The translations under genes were made by a program, and so were the position numbers. A stretch of 50,886 bases of DNA from DRQF01 sp964559135 (lineage in GTDB: Bacteria; Planctomycetota; GCA-002687715; DRQF01). Under the pieces are notes generated by a model. It was not told where the DNA came from, searched no databases, and worked only from the letters and a program-made list of their open reading frames with translations. Each line of letters begins with the position of its first letter. Position 1 is the stretch's first letter. This document shows positions 1 to 8,072 of the stretch, piece after piece. Where the stretch lies: contig CAZLGG010000016.1 of the NCBI GenBank assembly GCA_964559135.1, forward strand, positions 1 through 50,886. Reading direction: 5' to 3'.

Positions 1-71
1 AAGGCCTCATCGTGGAAGACGCCCAGGGCACGGTGGCCGCCACCAACGCCCTGCGCGTCCGCGTGCAGTAG
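1..71 (+). CDS. C-terminal end of an unidentified protein (partial)
   Basis: The left edge cuts into an open frame read from base 3, giving about 22 residues that end in ALRVRVQ before a TAG stop at 69-71. The short hydrophobic/polar alternation resembles the last strands of an Ig-like or PKD-like beta domain of an extracellular protein, but this is only a guess from a tail. No start is visible and no function can be assigned. Confidence 0.5.
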   Translation, partial: GLIVEDAQGTVAATNALRVRVQ

Positions 72-139
72 TGACCTTGACCCCTTCCGCATTGCGGGCG
101 GGAGCATGGCATTCGAGCCTCTTTGACGTTCCGGGTTTT

Positions 140-237
140 CTCTCACGGAGCCACGGAGCCACGGAGCCACAGAGAGAGGTTCCAGAGCGTGACCCGCTCG
201 CCGGATGAGTGTCCGTGCCTCGGTGTCTCCGTGAGAG
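140..237. repeat. Imperfect 26-bp inverted repeat with CACGGAGC tandem octamers
   Basis: The left arm at 140-165 and the reverse complement of the right arm at 212-237 agree at 23 of 26 positions, with a 46-nt loop between them. The left arm is built from three direct copies of the octamer CACGGAGC (144-151, 152-159, 160-167) followed by a degenerate fourth. Both arms end in the same CTCTCACGGAG / CTCCGTGAGAG sequence. This looks like an interspersed REP-like intergenic element that can form a long hairpin. Whether other copies exist in the genome cannot be seen here. Confidence 0.6.
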
Positions 238-316
238 GACCCTTCTTCTTGCTTGCTCTGCACGTCGAAGCGAAGCGCAGACGATGGGCGTCCGGGCTCC
301 CAGGGAGTCTCACGCG

Positions 317-340
317 GCAGGGCCGCTTCAGCCGCCCTGC
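317..340. repeat. Hairpin with 7-bp stem upstream of moaC
   Basis: GCAGGGC at 317-323 pairs perfectly with GCCCTGC at 334-340 across a 10-nt loop. An alternative stem, GCGG/CCGC, overlaps its left arm (314-326). There is no T-run after it. It could be a transcript leader structure for moaC or simply GC-rich spacer. I could not fit it to the Moco riboswitch consensus. Confidence 0.3.
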
Positions 341-450
341 ACGGCACGGCGGCGGGGGTCATCGGGTGAAGGTGGAAGACTCCATTCCGGATTTCGTCAC
401 CCTGGAGAGTTGGGCCTCGTGTGCGGCGGAGAACCCGGCTAACATGGGCC

Positions 451-963
451 ATGACGGGACCGGGATCCGAATTCACTCACGTCGATGAGCAGGGCAAGGC
501 GCGGATGGTGGACGTGGGCGGGAAATCGCCCACCGAACGATCTGCCCGGGCCACCGCCCGTGTCCGCATGGCGCCGGAGACTCTCCAGGCCATCCAGGAG
601 GGGGCCGTGGCCAAGGGGGCCGTCCTCGGCGTGGCTCGCGTCGCCGGCATCATGGGAGCGAAGAAGACCTCGGAGCTGATTCCCCTTTGCCATCCCCTGT
701 CACTCACCCACGTCGAAGTGGATTTCTCCTTTCCGGCCGAGGACGTGCTCGAGGTCGTCGCCATGGCCCGGGTGTTCGACCGGACCGGCGTGGAGATGGA
801 GGCCCTGACGGCCTGCGCCGTGGCGGCCTTGACCGTCTACGACATGTGCAAGGCCAAAGACCGAGGCATGTCGGTGGAAAACCTCCGGCTGCTGCACAAA
901 TCCGGCGGAAAGTCGGGAACGTGGAACGCGCCGTCCGGGGATGATCCCACGATCCCAACTTGA
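451..963 (+). CDS. moaC: Cyclic pyranopterin monophosphate synthase MoaC
   Basis: MoaC converts the 3',8-cyclo-GTP made by MoaA into cyclic pyranopterin monophosphate, the first stable molybdenum-cofactor intermediate, in the cytoplasm. The 170-residue product has the family's usual length plus a short tail. Diagnostic blocks are ARMVDVGGKSPTER near residues 17-30, LIPLCHPL at 76-83 (His81), TGVEMEALTA at 112-121 and VYDMCKA at 129-135. Lys55, Asp131 and Lys134 occupy the positions of the E. coli catalytic residues Lys51, Asp128 and Lys131. The ATG at 451 starts the homologous region; an in-frame GTG at 421 would add ten unconserved residues. No other Moco gene is nearby, and the next gene, accB, is unrelated in function. 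Confidence 0.95.
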   Translation: MTGPGSEFTHVDEQGKARMVDVGGKSPTERSARATARVRMAPETLQAIQEGAVAKGAVLGVARVAGIMGAKKTSELIPLCHPLSLTHVEVDFSFPAEDVLEVVAMARVFDRTGVEMEALTACAVAALTVYDMCKAKDRGMSVENLRLLHKSGGKSGTWNAPSGDDPTIPT

Positions 964-1027
964 ATGTTTCATCGCCCCGTGTTTCGATGAGCTCGGACCG
1001 GGACCGGCACTCAGACGAGGAAGAACA

Positions 1028-1489
1028 ATGGATCTCGAGGACCTCCAAAAGCTCATCGAGCTCATGAACGAGAACGGCCTGGTGGAGGTCGAGATCGAAG
1101 AGGGCGAGAAGAAGGTGCGATTGAAGAAGGCGGGTGCGGATCAGCCGATGATGCCGCCCCAGGCCCTCTGGGCGCAGCCGACTCTCGCGAGCCAACCCGG
1201 AGGCGGCGGCCCGGCCGAACCCGTCGCGGCGTCCTCGATCGAGGGCGATTCAATCACCTTCAATTCGCCCATGGTGGGCACATTCTACACGTCTCCCTCT
1301 CCCGGCGCCGAGCCTTTCGTCAAGGTCGGTGATCGGATCAGCCAAACCACGGTGCTCTGCATCATCGAGGCCATGAAAGTCATGAACGAGATCCAGGCGG
1401 AGATGGAGGGGGAGATCCTCGAAGTCCTCGTGGGCAATGGCGAAGCCGTCGAATACGGCCAGCCCCTTTTCACCATCAAGCCTCGCTGA
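1028..1489 (+). CDS. accB: Biotin carboxyl carrier protein of acetyl-CoA carboxylase
   Basis: AccB carries the biotin that shuttles carboxyl groups between biotin carboxylase (AccC) and the carboxyltransferase, making malonyl-CoA for fatty acid synthesis. The 153-residue product has an N-terminal helical segment (1-35), a Pro/Ala/Gly linker (38-72) and a C-terminal biotinyl domain (about 75-153) with the thumb-type insertion typical of AccB. The biotin acceptor is Lys117 in EAMKVMNEI. The ATG at 1028 follows an AGGAAG ribosome site and starts at the conserved N-terminal helix. A longer reading from 941 would overlap moaC and adds only unconserved sequence. accC follows after 6 nt, the classical accBC operon. 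Confidence 0.96.
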   Translation: MDLEDLQKLIELMNENGLVEVEIEEGEKKVRLKKAGADQPMMPPQALWAQPTLASQPGGGGPAEPVAASSIEGDSITFNSPMVGTFYTSPSPGAEPFVKVGDRISQTTVLCIIEAMKVMNEIQAEMEGEILEVLVGNGEAVEYGQPLFTIKPR

Positions 1490-1495
1490 GCCGCC

Positions 1496-2839
1496 ATGTT
1501 CCGACGCATACTTGTCGCCAATCGAGGGGAAATCGCCCTCAGGATCATCCGAGCCTGCAAGGAACTGGGAGTCGAGTCGGTCGTCGTCTATTCCGAGGCC
1601 GACGAGGATGCTCTCTATCGGCGTTTCGCGGACGAGACCATTTGCATCGGTCCACCGCCTAGCGCGTCGTCCTATCTGGACATTCCACGCATCATCAGCG
1701 CCGCCGAGGTCGCCAACGTGGATGCGATCCATCCGGGTTACGGGTTCCTCTCCGAGAACTCGGACTTCGCCGATATTTGTCGCAGTTGCAAGATCGCTTT
1801 CATCGGCCCGACTCCCGAAACCATCGCCATGGTCGGGCACAAGGCGCGCGCGAAGGACGTTGCCCGTCGCGCCGAAGTCCCCGTGGTTCCCGGGAGCGAT
1901 GGACTCGTCGACAACGACGAGGATGCCGTCGGCATCGCGGCCGAAATCGGTTATCCGGTCATGATCAAGGCTGCGGCGGGCGGTGGGGGACGCGGCATGC
2001 GCATCGCCCACTCCGAGCTGGTCTTGAAGAAGGAATTCATGGCTGCCCGGACCGAGTCGCAGGCGGCTTTCAATGACGGAAGCCTCTACCTCGAGAGGTT
2101 CATCGAACGACCGCGCCATGTGGAGGTCCAGATCCTCAGCGATCATCACGGCAACGTCGTTCACCTGGGGGAGAGAGACTGCTCGACCCAGCGTCGTCAT
2201 CAGAAACTCATCGAAGAAGCGCCCTGCCCCGTTCTCACCGACGAACTCCGTCAGAAAATGGGTGAGGCGGCCGTGCGTCTGACGCGGGCCGCGGAATATA
2301 CGAACGCGGGCACCGTCGAGTTCCTCCTGGACGCCAACGGCGACTTCTACTTCATGGAGATGAACAGCCGCCTGCAGGTCGAGCACCCGGTCACGGAGAT
2401 GATCACCGGAATCGATCTCGTCAAGGAACAGATCCGGATCGCCGCTGGCGAGCCCCTGAGTTTTTCTCAGGAGGACGTGCAGATTCAGGGGCATGCGATC
2501 GAGTGCCGCATCAACGCGGAGGATCCGGATCGGAACTTCCGTCCGTCCCCGGGGCGAGTGGGTCTTTATGTGCCGCCCGGCGGTCCCGGGGTGCGCGTGG
2601 ATTCCCATCTTTTCTCCAACTATATGATTCCCTCACATTATGATTCGATGGTGGCCAAAGTGATCGTGCATCGCGCGACCCGGGAGGAGGCCATCGAGAC
2701 CATGGAGCGCGCCCTTTCGGAGTTCGTGGCGGAGGGGATCAAGACGACGATCCCGCTCTACCACCGCATTCTGCGCCATGCCTCGTTCCGCGCCGCCGAC
2801 ACCGACACCAGCTTCGTCGAGAAGCTTCTCGGTTCCTGA
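1496..2839 (+). CDS. accC: Biotin carboxylase subunit of acetyl-CoA carboxylase
   Basis: AccC carboxylates the biotin on AccB with bicarbonate and ATP. At 447 residues it matches the family. It opens with the conserved RRILVANRGEIALRIIRAC, has HPGYGFLSEN near residue 82, the glycine-rich ATP-grasp loop KAAAGGGGRGMR near 158-169, and the active-site block EMNSRLQVEHPVTE near 287-300, which contains the catalytic arginine. The preceding gene accB lies 6 nt upstream and the two are surely co-transcribed. A strong hairpin begins one base after the stop codon, suggesting that the accBC transcript ends before the polysaccharide genes. Confidence 0.97.
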   Translation: MFRRILVANRGEIALRIIRACKELGVESVVVYSEADEDALYRRFADETICIGPPPSASSYLDIPRIISAAEVANVDAIHPGYGFLSENSDFADICRSCKIAFIGPTPETIAMVGHKARAKDVARRAEVPVVPGSDGLVDNDEDAVGIAAEIGYPVMIKAAAGGGGRGMRIAHSELVLKKEFMAARTESQAAFNDGSLYLERFIERPRHVEVQILSDHHGNVVHLGERDCSTQRRHQKLIEEAPCPVLTDELRQKMGEAAVRLTRAAEYTNAGTVEFLLDANGDFYFMEMNSRLQVEHPVTEMITGIDLVKEQIRIAAGEPLSFSQEDVQIQGHAIECRINAEDPDRNFRPSPGRVGLYVPPGGPGVRVDSHLFSNYMIPSHYDSMVAKVIVHRATREEAIETMERALSEFVAEGIKTTIPLYHRILRHASFRAADTDTSFVEKLLGS

Positions 2840-2868
2840 GAGCCCAGGACGACGGTCCGCATGGGCTC
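2840..2868 (+). terminator. Nested hairpin directly after accC, likely terminator
   Basis: GAGCCCA (2840-2846) pairs with TGGGCTC (2862-2868), and inside it GGAC (2847-2850) pairs with GTCC (2855-2858) around a GACG loop, leaving a 3-nt bulge. It begins one base after the accC stop and lies upstream of a good promoter match at 2911. No T-run follows, so if it terminates it is not a canonical intrinsic site. Confidence 0.45.
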
Positions 2869-2910
2869 ATCCCCGACGCATCCGACGGCCGAAGAAGGGA
2901 GAAGGATCGG

Positions 2911-2938
2911 TTGCGGACCGCGGGGGCGCTGCTATCAT
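2911..2938 (+). promoter_or_regulatory. Candidate sigma-70-type promoter for the sugar-nucleotide operon
   Basis: TTGCGG at 2911-2916 and TATCAT at 2933-2938 are separated by 16 bp, giving 4/6 and 4/6 matches to the bacterial vegetative consensus. The site lies about 50 bp before the first polysaccharide gene and behind the accC hairpin. An AGAGG ribosome site precedes the ATG at 2986. Confidence 0.5.
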
Positions 2939-2985
2939 GCGCGGCCCAAATATTCCCATCCATTGTTATCCAAGAGGTTTAGGAC

Positions 2986-3936
2986 ATGAAGCGCGTCCTG
3001 ATCACCGGCGGGGCCGGGTTTTTGGGGTCGCATTTTTGCGATCTCTTCCTGGAACGGGGGTACGATGTCATCTGCATGGACAATCTGGTGACCGGATCGC
3101 CCGACAACATCGGGCACCTATTCGGGAACGCTCGATTCCATTTCATCCAGCATGATGTGACCCGCTTCGTCTACGTGGACGGCCCGTTGGACGCCATTCT
3201 CCACTTCGCGTCTCCGGCCAGCCCCCTCGACTATCTGGAATTGCCGATTCAGACCCTCAAGGTCGGAAGCCTGGGAACCCACAAGGTTCTCGGGCTGGCG
3301 AAGGCGAAAGGCGCGCGTTTCTTGCTGGCATCCACCTCGGAGGTCTACGGCGATCCCTTGGAGCACCCTCAGAAGGAGACCTACTGGGGCAACGTCAACC
3401 CGGTGGGCCCGCGCGGCGTCTACGATGAGGCCAAGCGATTCGCCGAGGCGATGACGATGGCCTATCACCGTTTTCACGGCGTGGACACCCGCATCGTGCG
3501 CATCTTCAATACCTACGGCCCGCGGATGCGCCTCGAGGACGGTCGCGCCTTGCCCGCCTTCATGGGGCAAGCCGTCCGGGGCGAGCCGATCACGGTCTTC
3601 GGGGACGGATCGCAGACCCGGAGCTTCTGCTACGTCAGCGACCTTTGCGAGGGGATCTATCGACTCCTGCACAGCGACGAGATCGAGCCCGTGAATATCG
3701 GAAATCCCTCCGAGATCTCCATTCTCGAATTCGCCAAGGAGGTGATCAAGGTGACGGGCTCTCCCAGCACCATCGAATTCAGGCCTCTTCCCGAAGACGA
3801 CCCGCAGGTCCGTCAACCGGACATCTCGAAGGCGAGGCGCATCCTTTCGTGGGAACCGACCGTGGGGCTCGAGGAAGGGCTCATGGCGACGCTCGACGAT
3901 TTCAAACCCCGCATCCTCGCGGGTGAGGCGCGCTGA
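2986..3936 (+). CDS. UDP-glucuronate decarboxylase (UDP-xylose synthase)
   Basis: This extended short-chain dehydrogenase oxidises and decarboxylates UDP-glucuronate and reduces the 4-keto intermediate to UDP-xylose, using bound NAD. It has the N-terminal NAD loop TGGAGFLGSH (7-16), the block STSEVYGDP (116-124), the catalytic YDEAK (Tyr146, Lys150), and RIFNTYGPRM and NIGNPSEIS, which together are characteristic of the UXS family rather than of UDP-glucose epimerases. The 316-residue length fits bacterial UXS. It is the first gene of the polysaccharide run, 3 nt before glmS. Its substrate UDP-glucuronate needs a UDP-glucose dehydrogenase, which is not evident in the window. Confidence 0.88.
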   Translation: MKRVLITGGAGFLGSHFCDLFLERGYDVICMDNLVTGSPDNIGHLFGNARFHFIQHDVTRFVYVDGPLDAILHFASPASPLDYLELPIQTLKVGSLGTHKVLGLAKAKGARFLLASTSEVYGDPLEHPQKETYWGNVNPVGPRGVYDEAKRFAEAMTMAYHRFHGVDTRIVRIFNTYGPRMRLEDGRALPAFMGQAVRGEPITVFGDGSQTRSFCYVSDLCEGIYRLLHSDEIEPVNIGNPSEISILEFAKEVIKVTGSPSTIEFRPLPEDDPQVRQPDISKARRILSWEPTVGLEEGLMATLDDFKPRILAGEAR

Positions 3937-3939
3937 GCC

Positions 3940-5772
3940 ATGTGCGGCATCGTGGGGTGCATCACCGACGGGACGGAGGCCCCGGCGATCCTCTTGGCCG
4001 GACTGAAGCGTCTGGAATACCGAGGCTATGACAGTGCCGGGATCGCGGTCCTCAACGGATCCGCCATCCGCACGATTCGCGAGGTCGGCAAGCTCTGCCA
4101 ACTCGAAACGGCCCTCGCCGAGGTGGACCTCCCGAGCGGCGTGGGACTCGGGCACACCCGCTGGGCGACCCACGGGCGCCCCACGGAAGTCAACGCCCAT
4201 CCGCACCGAGACACGTCGGGCAAGATCGTCGTCGTCCACAACGGCATCATCGAGAATTTCCGGCAACTTCGGGACGAATTGGAAAAGGACGGCGTCACGT
4301 TCACTTCGGAAACCGACTCCGAGATCATCGCCCACCTCATCGCCAGGTTCTACGAGGGGGATCTCGCGGAAGCGGTTCGCCTGGCAACCCGCCGCCTCCG
4401 GGGGGCCTGGGCGATCGGAGCCATGCATGCAGACCACCCCCAGGTCCTCGTAGGCGCCAGGAAGGATTGTCCTCTCGTCGTGGGCGTCGGCGAGGGCGAA
4501 ATGCTGTTGGCCTCGGACGTGACCGCTGTCTTGGATCGCACCCAAAAGGTTGTCTTCCTGGACGACGGGCAGACCGCCCAATTGACCCGCACATCGTTGG
4601 AGATCACAGACGAAGATGGGAGCCCCGTCGACTGGACGGCCACGGTCATTGGTTGGTCGCTCTCCCAGGCAGAGCGGGGCGGTTTCCCCCACTTCATGCT
4701 GAAGGAGATCTTCGAGCAGCCCACGGTCGTTTCGGACACGCTCCTCGGGCGACTCGAGGACGACGGCGAGCACGGCGTCTTGGCGGATATGGGCATGAGC
4801 GCCGCCGCGCTGACGACCGTCGGCCGGATTCACATCGTTGCGTGCGGGACGTCCTGGCACGCCGGGCACGTTGCAAAGTTTCTCATCGAAAGGATCGCAC
4901 GCATTCCCGTCGACGTGGACTACGCCTCGGAGTTTCGCTATCGCGAGCCGGTACTCGGTGAGAACGACCTCGTCGTGGCGATCAGTCAGTCGGGCGAGAC
5001 GGCGGACACGATTGCCGCTCTTCGCATGGCGAAGGCGGCTGAATGTCGCACGCTCGGGATCTGCAACGTGATCGGGTCGACCATCCAGAGGGACGCCGAC
5101 GGGAGCCTCATGACCCATGCGGGCCCGGAGATCGGCGTGGCATCGACCAAGGCTTTCACGAGTCAGCTGACCGCTTTGGTGCTCCTGGCTCTCGAATTGG
5201 GGCGGCGGAAAGGGCTTCTTTCCCAGGAAGAGGACGCCCTGTGGTCGGATCGTCTCCGCGCCCTTCCCGCTCATATCGAACTGTGTCTCAAGCGCGCCGA
5301 CGACGTCCATGAGGTGGCCCTGAAGTACGTGAGCGCCCAGGACTTCCTCTTCATCGGTCGAGGGATCAACTATCCCATCGCCCTCGAAGGGGCTCTCAAG
5401 TTGAAGGAAATCTCCTACATCCACGCCGAGGGCTACCCCGCCGGGGAGATGAAGCACGGGCCGATCGCGCTCGTGGACGCGGAGATGCCGATCGTCGCCC
5501 TGTGCACCCATAGCAACGTCCGCGAAAAAGTCATCACGAACGTGGAGGAGGCGCGGGTCAGGGACGCTCGTGTCATCGTCGTGGCCAATGATGGCGACGA
5601 CGAGGTGATGCCGATCGCGGACGACATCCTCTGGGTCCCTCGTGTCGATGATCTGCTCTCGCCGATCGTCAATGTGGTCCCGCTGCAACTGCTTTCCTAT
5701 TTCATCGCCAGGGAACGAGGGGCGGATGTGGATCAGCCCCGAAACCTCGCGAAGAGTGTGACCGTTGAGTGA
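3940..5772 (+). CDS. glmS: Glutamine--fructose-6-phosphate aminotransferase
   Basis: GlmS makes glucosamine-6-phosphate from fructose-6-phosphate and glutamine, the entry step to UDP-GlcNAc. The 610-residue protein has the N-terminal nucleophile MCGIVG (Cys2), the glutaminase blocks GHTRWATHG and HNGIIENF, then two SIS sugar-isomerase domains, with the terminal LAKSVTVE signature intact. It lies 3 nt after the UXS gene and overlaps or abuts the next gene, so it is embedded in the polysaccharide operon and probably boosts amino-sugar supply there. There is no room upstream for a glmS ribozyme. A second copy for peptidoglycan may exist elsewhere, but this cannot be judged here. Confidence 0.97.
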   Translation: MCGIVGCITDGTEAPAILLAGLKRLEYRGYDSAGIAVLNGSAIRTIREVGKLCQLETALAEVDLPSGVGLGHTRWATHGRPTEVNAHPHRDTSGKIVVVHNGIIENFRQLRDELEKDGVTFTSETDSEIIAHLIARFYEGDLAEAVRLATRRLRGAWAIGAMHADHPQVLVGARKDCPLVVGVGEGEMLLASDVTAVLDRTQKVVFLDDGQTAQLTRTSLEITDEDGSPVDWTATVIGWSLSQAERGGFPHFMLKEIFEQPTVVSDTLLGRLEDDGEHGVLADMGMSAAALTTVGRIHIVACGTSWHAGHVAKFLIERIARIPVDVDYASEFRYREPVLGENDLVVAISQSGETADTIAALRMAKAAECRTLGICNVIGSTIQRDADGSLMTHAGPEIGVASTKAFTSQLTALVLLALELGRRKGLLSQEEDALWSDRLRALPAHIELCLKRADDVHEVALKYVSAQDFLFIGRGINYPIALEGALKLKEISYIHAEGYPAGEMKHGPIALVDAEMPIVALCTHSNVREKVITNVEEARVRDARVIVVANDGDDEVMPIADDILWVPRVDDLLSPIVNVVPLQLLSYFIARERGADVDQPRNLAKSVTVE

Positions 5773-5792
5773 TAGTTCAGGAATCGAAGCCG

Positions 5793-7115
5793 ATGAGTGA
5801 CCGTTCCGAATCCGCGCTCGAGTTGGAGCGCCGAATCGTCTCGAAGGAGGTCCGCTTGGCCGTCGTGGGGCTGGGTTACGTGGGGCTCCCGCTTGCCGTG
5901 GAGTTCGCGAAGGAAGGCATCCACGTCATTGGTGTCGATGTGTCCCAGGACAAGATCGACGCCGTGATGCGGGGCGAGTCCTACGTGGGCGACGTCGACG
6001 GCGCGGAATTGAAGCGGCTCGTGGACGAGGGATTGATCCAGGCTTCTCTTCCCGGGCCCGTGCTCGGGGAGGTGGATGCCATCAGCATCTGCGTCCCCAC
6101 GCCGCTCCGGAAGTCCAAGGACCCCGACATCTCCTATATCGTGGCTTCCGCGGATGCGGTGGCGCTTCACCTGCGGAAGGGACAACTCGTGGTGCTGGAG
6201 AGCACGACGTATCCGGGGACGACGGAAGAGGTGATCTTGCCGCGGTTGGAAGCCAAGGGGCTCGTGGTGGGGGAGGACTTCTTCCTCTGCTTCTCACCGG
6301 AGCGCGTCGACCCGGGAAACCCGAACTACAACACCCGCAACACGCCGAAGGTCGTTGGGGGAGTGACTCCCGTTTGCACGGATCTCGCTCGAAAACTCTA
6401 CGGTCACGCCATCGACACGATCGTTCCGGTTTCCGGGACCCAAAGTGCCGAGATGGTCAAGCTGCTGGAGAACACGTTTCGGAGCGTCAACATCGGTCTC
6501 GTGAACGAACTCGCAATCATGTGCGATCGTCTGGGAGCCAACGTCTGGGAGGTCATCGGGGCGGCCGCCACGAAGCCCTTCGGTTTCATGCCCTTTTGGC
6601 CCGGGCCCGGTCTGGGAGGTCACTGCATTCCCATCGATCCCCACTACCTCTCATGGAAGTTGAAGACACTCAATTACCACGCGCGATTCATCGAACTCGC
6701 CGACGAGATCAACAGTCACATGCCGACCTACGTGGTCGAGAAGGTGATGGCTGCCCTCAATGATCGGGGAAAGCCGGTCAAGGGGTCGGCGATTCTGATT
6801 CTGGGCCTCGCCTACAAGAAGAACGTCGGGGATTGCCGGGAATCACCGGCCACCGAGATCCTGCGGGGTCTCGCGGAGCTCGGCGGACGCATGTCGTGGT
6901 GCGATCCTTACGTGGAACCGGCTCTCTCCGGGTTCCCCGACACTTCCAACGTCGAGTTTTCCGCCGACGCCCTGAGAGGTTTCGATTGCGTCGTCGTCGT
7001 CACGGATCATGACCAATTCGACCCGGCCGTCGTCGTCGAGGCCGCGGACTTGATCGTGGACGCGAGAAACCTCACAAAGGACTTCGACGCGCCCGCCAAG
7101 ATCTGGAGGCTCTGA
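5793..7115 (+). CDS. Nucleotide-sugar dehydrogenase, WbpA-like (UDP-N-acetylglucosamine 6-dehydrogenase)
   Basis: A member of the UDP-glucose/GDP-mannose dehydrogenase family, oxidising the C6 hydroxyl of a UDP-hexose(amine) to the uronate with two NAD. The product has the Rossmann loop VGLGYVGLPLA, ESTTYPGTTE, FSPERVDPGN, and the catalytic block GPGLGGHCIPIDP with the active-site cysteine, then the C-terminal UDP-binding domain (GLAYKKNVGDCRESPA). These motifs resemble WbpA-type UDP-GlcNAc 6-dehydrogenases more than WecC or UDP-glucose dehydrogenases. Substrate choice is inferred, supported by the nearby wecB and HexNAc epimerase genes. ATG 5793 gives 440 residues; a GTG at 5769 overlapping the glmS stop is also possible and adds eight residues. 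Confidence 0.88.
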   Translation: MSDRSESALELERRIVSKEVRLAVVGLGYVGLPLAVEFAKEGIHVIGVDVSQDKIDAVMRGESYVGDVDGAELKRLVDEGLIQASLPGPVLGEVDAISICVPTPLRKSKDPDISYIVASADAVALHLRKGQLVVLESTTYPGTTEEVILPRLEAKGLVVGEDFFLCFSPERVDPGNPNYNTRNTPKVVGGVTPVCTDLARKLYGHAIDTIVPVSGTQSAEMVKLLENTFRSVNIGLVNELAIMCDRLGANVWEVIGAAATKPFGFMPFWPGPGLGGHCIPIDPHYLSWKLKTLNYHARFIELADEINSHMPTYVVEKVMAALNDRGKPVKGSAILILGLAYKKNVGDCRESPATEILRGLAELGGRMSWCDPYVEPALSGFPDTSNVEFSADALRGFDCVVVVTDHDQFDPAVVVEAADLIVDARNLTKDFDAPAKIWRL

Positions 7116-7121
7116 AGACCC

Positions 7122-8072
7122 ATGGCTCGCTATCTCGTGACGGGCGGAGCCGGCTTCATCGGTTCGCACCTCGTGGACCGACTGCTGGCGCGCGGGGACG
7201 AAGTCGTCGTCCTCGACAACTTCAACGACTTCTACGACCCGGGCCTCAAGCGTCGGAACTGTGCTCCGCACCTGGGCAACCGAGCTTATCGACTGGTCGA
7301 GGGAGATCTGAGATCCGCTGAAGATTGCCGTCGGGCGTTCGAAGGCGGCATCGATCAGGTCGTTCACCTGGCGGCGATGGCGGGCGTGAGGCCGTCTTTG
7401 AAGAATCCCGGTCTCTACGTGGATGTCAACCTGAAGGGCACGGCGAATCTCTACGACGCCGCCCTGGAAGCGGGTTGCAAGAACGTCGTCTTCGCCTCGT
7501 CCAGTTCCGTCTACGGAGCCAACGAGAAGGTGCCGTTTTGCGAGGACGATTCGGTCGATCATCCCGTCTCTCCCTATGCGGCCACGAAGAAGGCCGGCGA
7601 ACTCCTTTCGCACACCTATCATCACATCCACGGGATGGATATAGTCTGCCTGCGGTTCTTCACGGTCTACGGGCCGAGACAGAGGCCGGAGATGGCCATC
7701 CATCTCTTCTCTCGACTCATCTTGGACGGAAAACCCCTGCCCGTGTTCGGCGACGGTCATTCTCGGCGCGACTACACCTACATCGACGACATCGTGGACG
7801 GGGTCCTGCGGGCCATGGAGCGCTCCAGCGGCTACCGGATCTACAACCTCGGTGAGTCGCAGACGATCGAGTTGCGGGAGTTGGTGGCGGTCCTCGAGGA
7901 GGCTCTCGGCAGGAAAGCCGACATCGATTGGCAACCCGATCAACCGGGCGACGTGCCGCGAACGTGGGCGGACGTGACCCGCGCCCGCGAAGAGCTGGGC
8001 TACGCTCCCTGTGTCGACATCCGCGAGGGCGTCCGCCGATTCGTCGCCTGGCTGCGGGAGGACGAAGGATGA
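7122..8072 (+). CDS. UDP-glucuronate 4-epimerase-like NAD-dependent epimerase
   Basis: Extended SDR protein of 316 residues expected to interconvert UDP-glucuronate and UDP-galacturonate. Visible motifs are TGGAGFIGSH (7-16), LAAMAGVRPSLKNP (83-96), SSSSVYGANEKVPF and the catalytic YAATK (Tyr152, Lys156), then RFFTVYGPRQRPEMAI. The AGVR..L and FFTVYGP.RPDMA pattern is characteristic of the CapI/LpsL/GAE group of UDP-glucuronate epimerases. It starts 6 nt after the dehydrogenase and its stop overlaps the wecB start (ATGA). It shares its presumed substrate with the UXS enzyme at 2986. Other 4-epimerase activities cannot be excluded by sequence reading alone. Confidence 0.85.
   Translation: MARYLVTGGAGFIGSHLVDRLLARGDEVVVLDNFNDFYDPGLKRRNCAPHLGNRAYRLVEGDLRSAEDCRRAFEGGIDQVVHLAAMAGVRPSLKNPGLYVDVNLKGTANLYDAALEAGCKNVVFASSSSVYGANEKVPFCEDDSVDHPVSPYAATKKAGELLSHTYHHIHGMDIVCLRFFTVYGPRQRPEMAIHLFSRLILDGKPLPVFGDGHSRRDYTYIDDIVDGVLRAMERSSGYRIYNLGESQTIELRELVAVLEEALGRKADIDWQPDQPGDVPRTWADVTRAREELGYAPCVDIREGVRRFVAWLREDEG

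Larger units (their letters stand above)
72..450. other. 379-bp intergenic region ahead of moaC
   Basis: The only open frames here are short, arginine-rich and overlap one another in different frames, so no gene is called. The stretch holds an imperfect inverted repeat with a tandem octamer (140-237) and a compact hairpin (317-340), both listed separately. No convincing -35/-10 pair was found, so the moaC promoter is not located. Confidence 0.5.

Noticed and set aside
72..450. Moco riboswitch upstream of moaC
   Set aside because: A hairpin is present but I could not match the conserved core of the Moco RNA, and moaC is not with other cofactor genes.
1250..2608. Long minus-strand open frame opposite accB and accC
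   Set aside because: The opposite strand encodes unmistakable AccB/AccC; the antisense frame shows no family features.
3937..3939. Possible glmS ribozyme or leader
   Set aside because: Only 3 nt separate glmS from the preceding gene, so there is no space for a ribozyme.
3118..5688. Very long open frame (856 codons) on the minus strand opposite UXS and glmS
   Set aside because: It lies antisense to two clearly conserved genes and is a by-product of high GC codon use. Its sequence has no recognisable domain.
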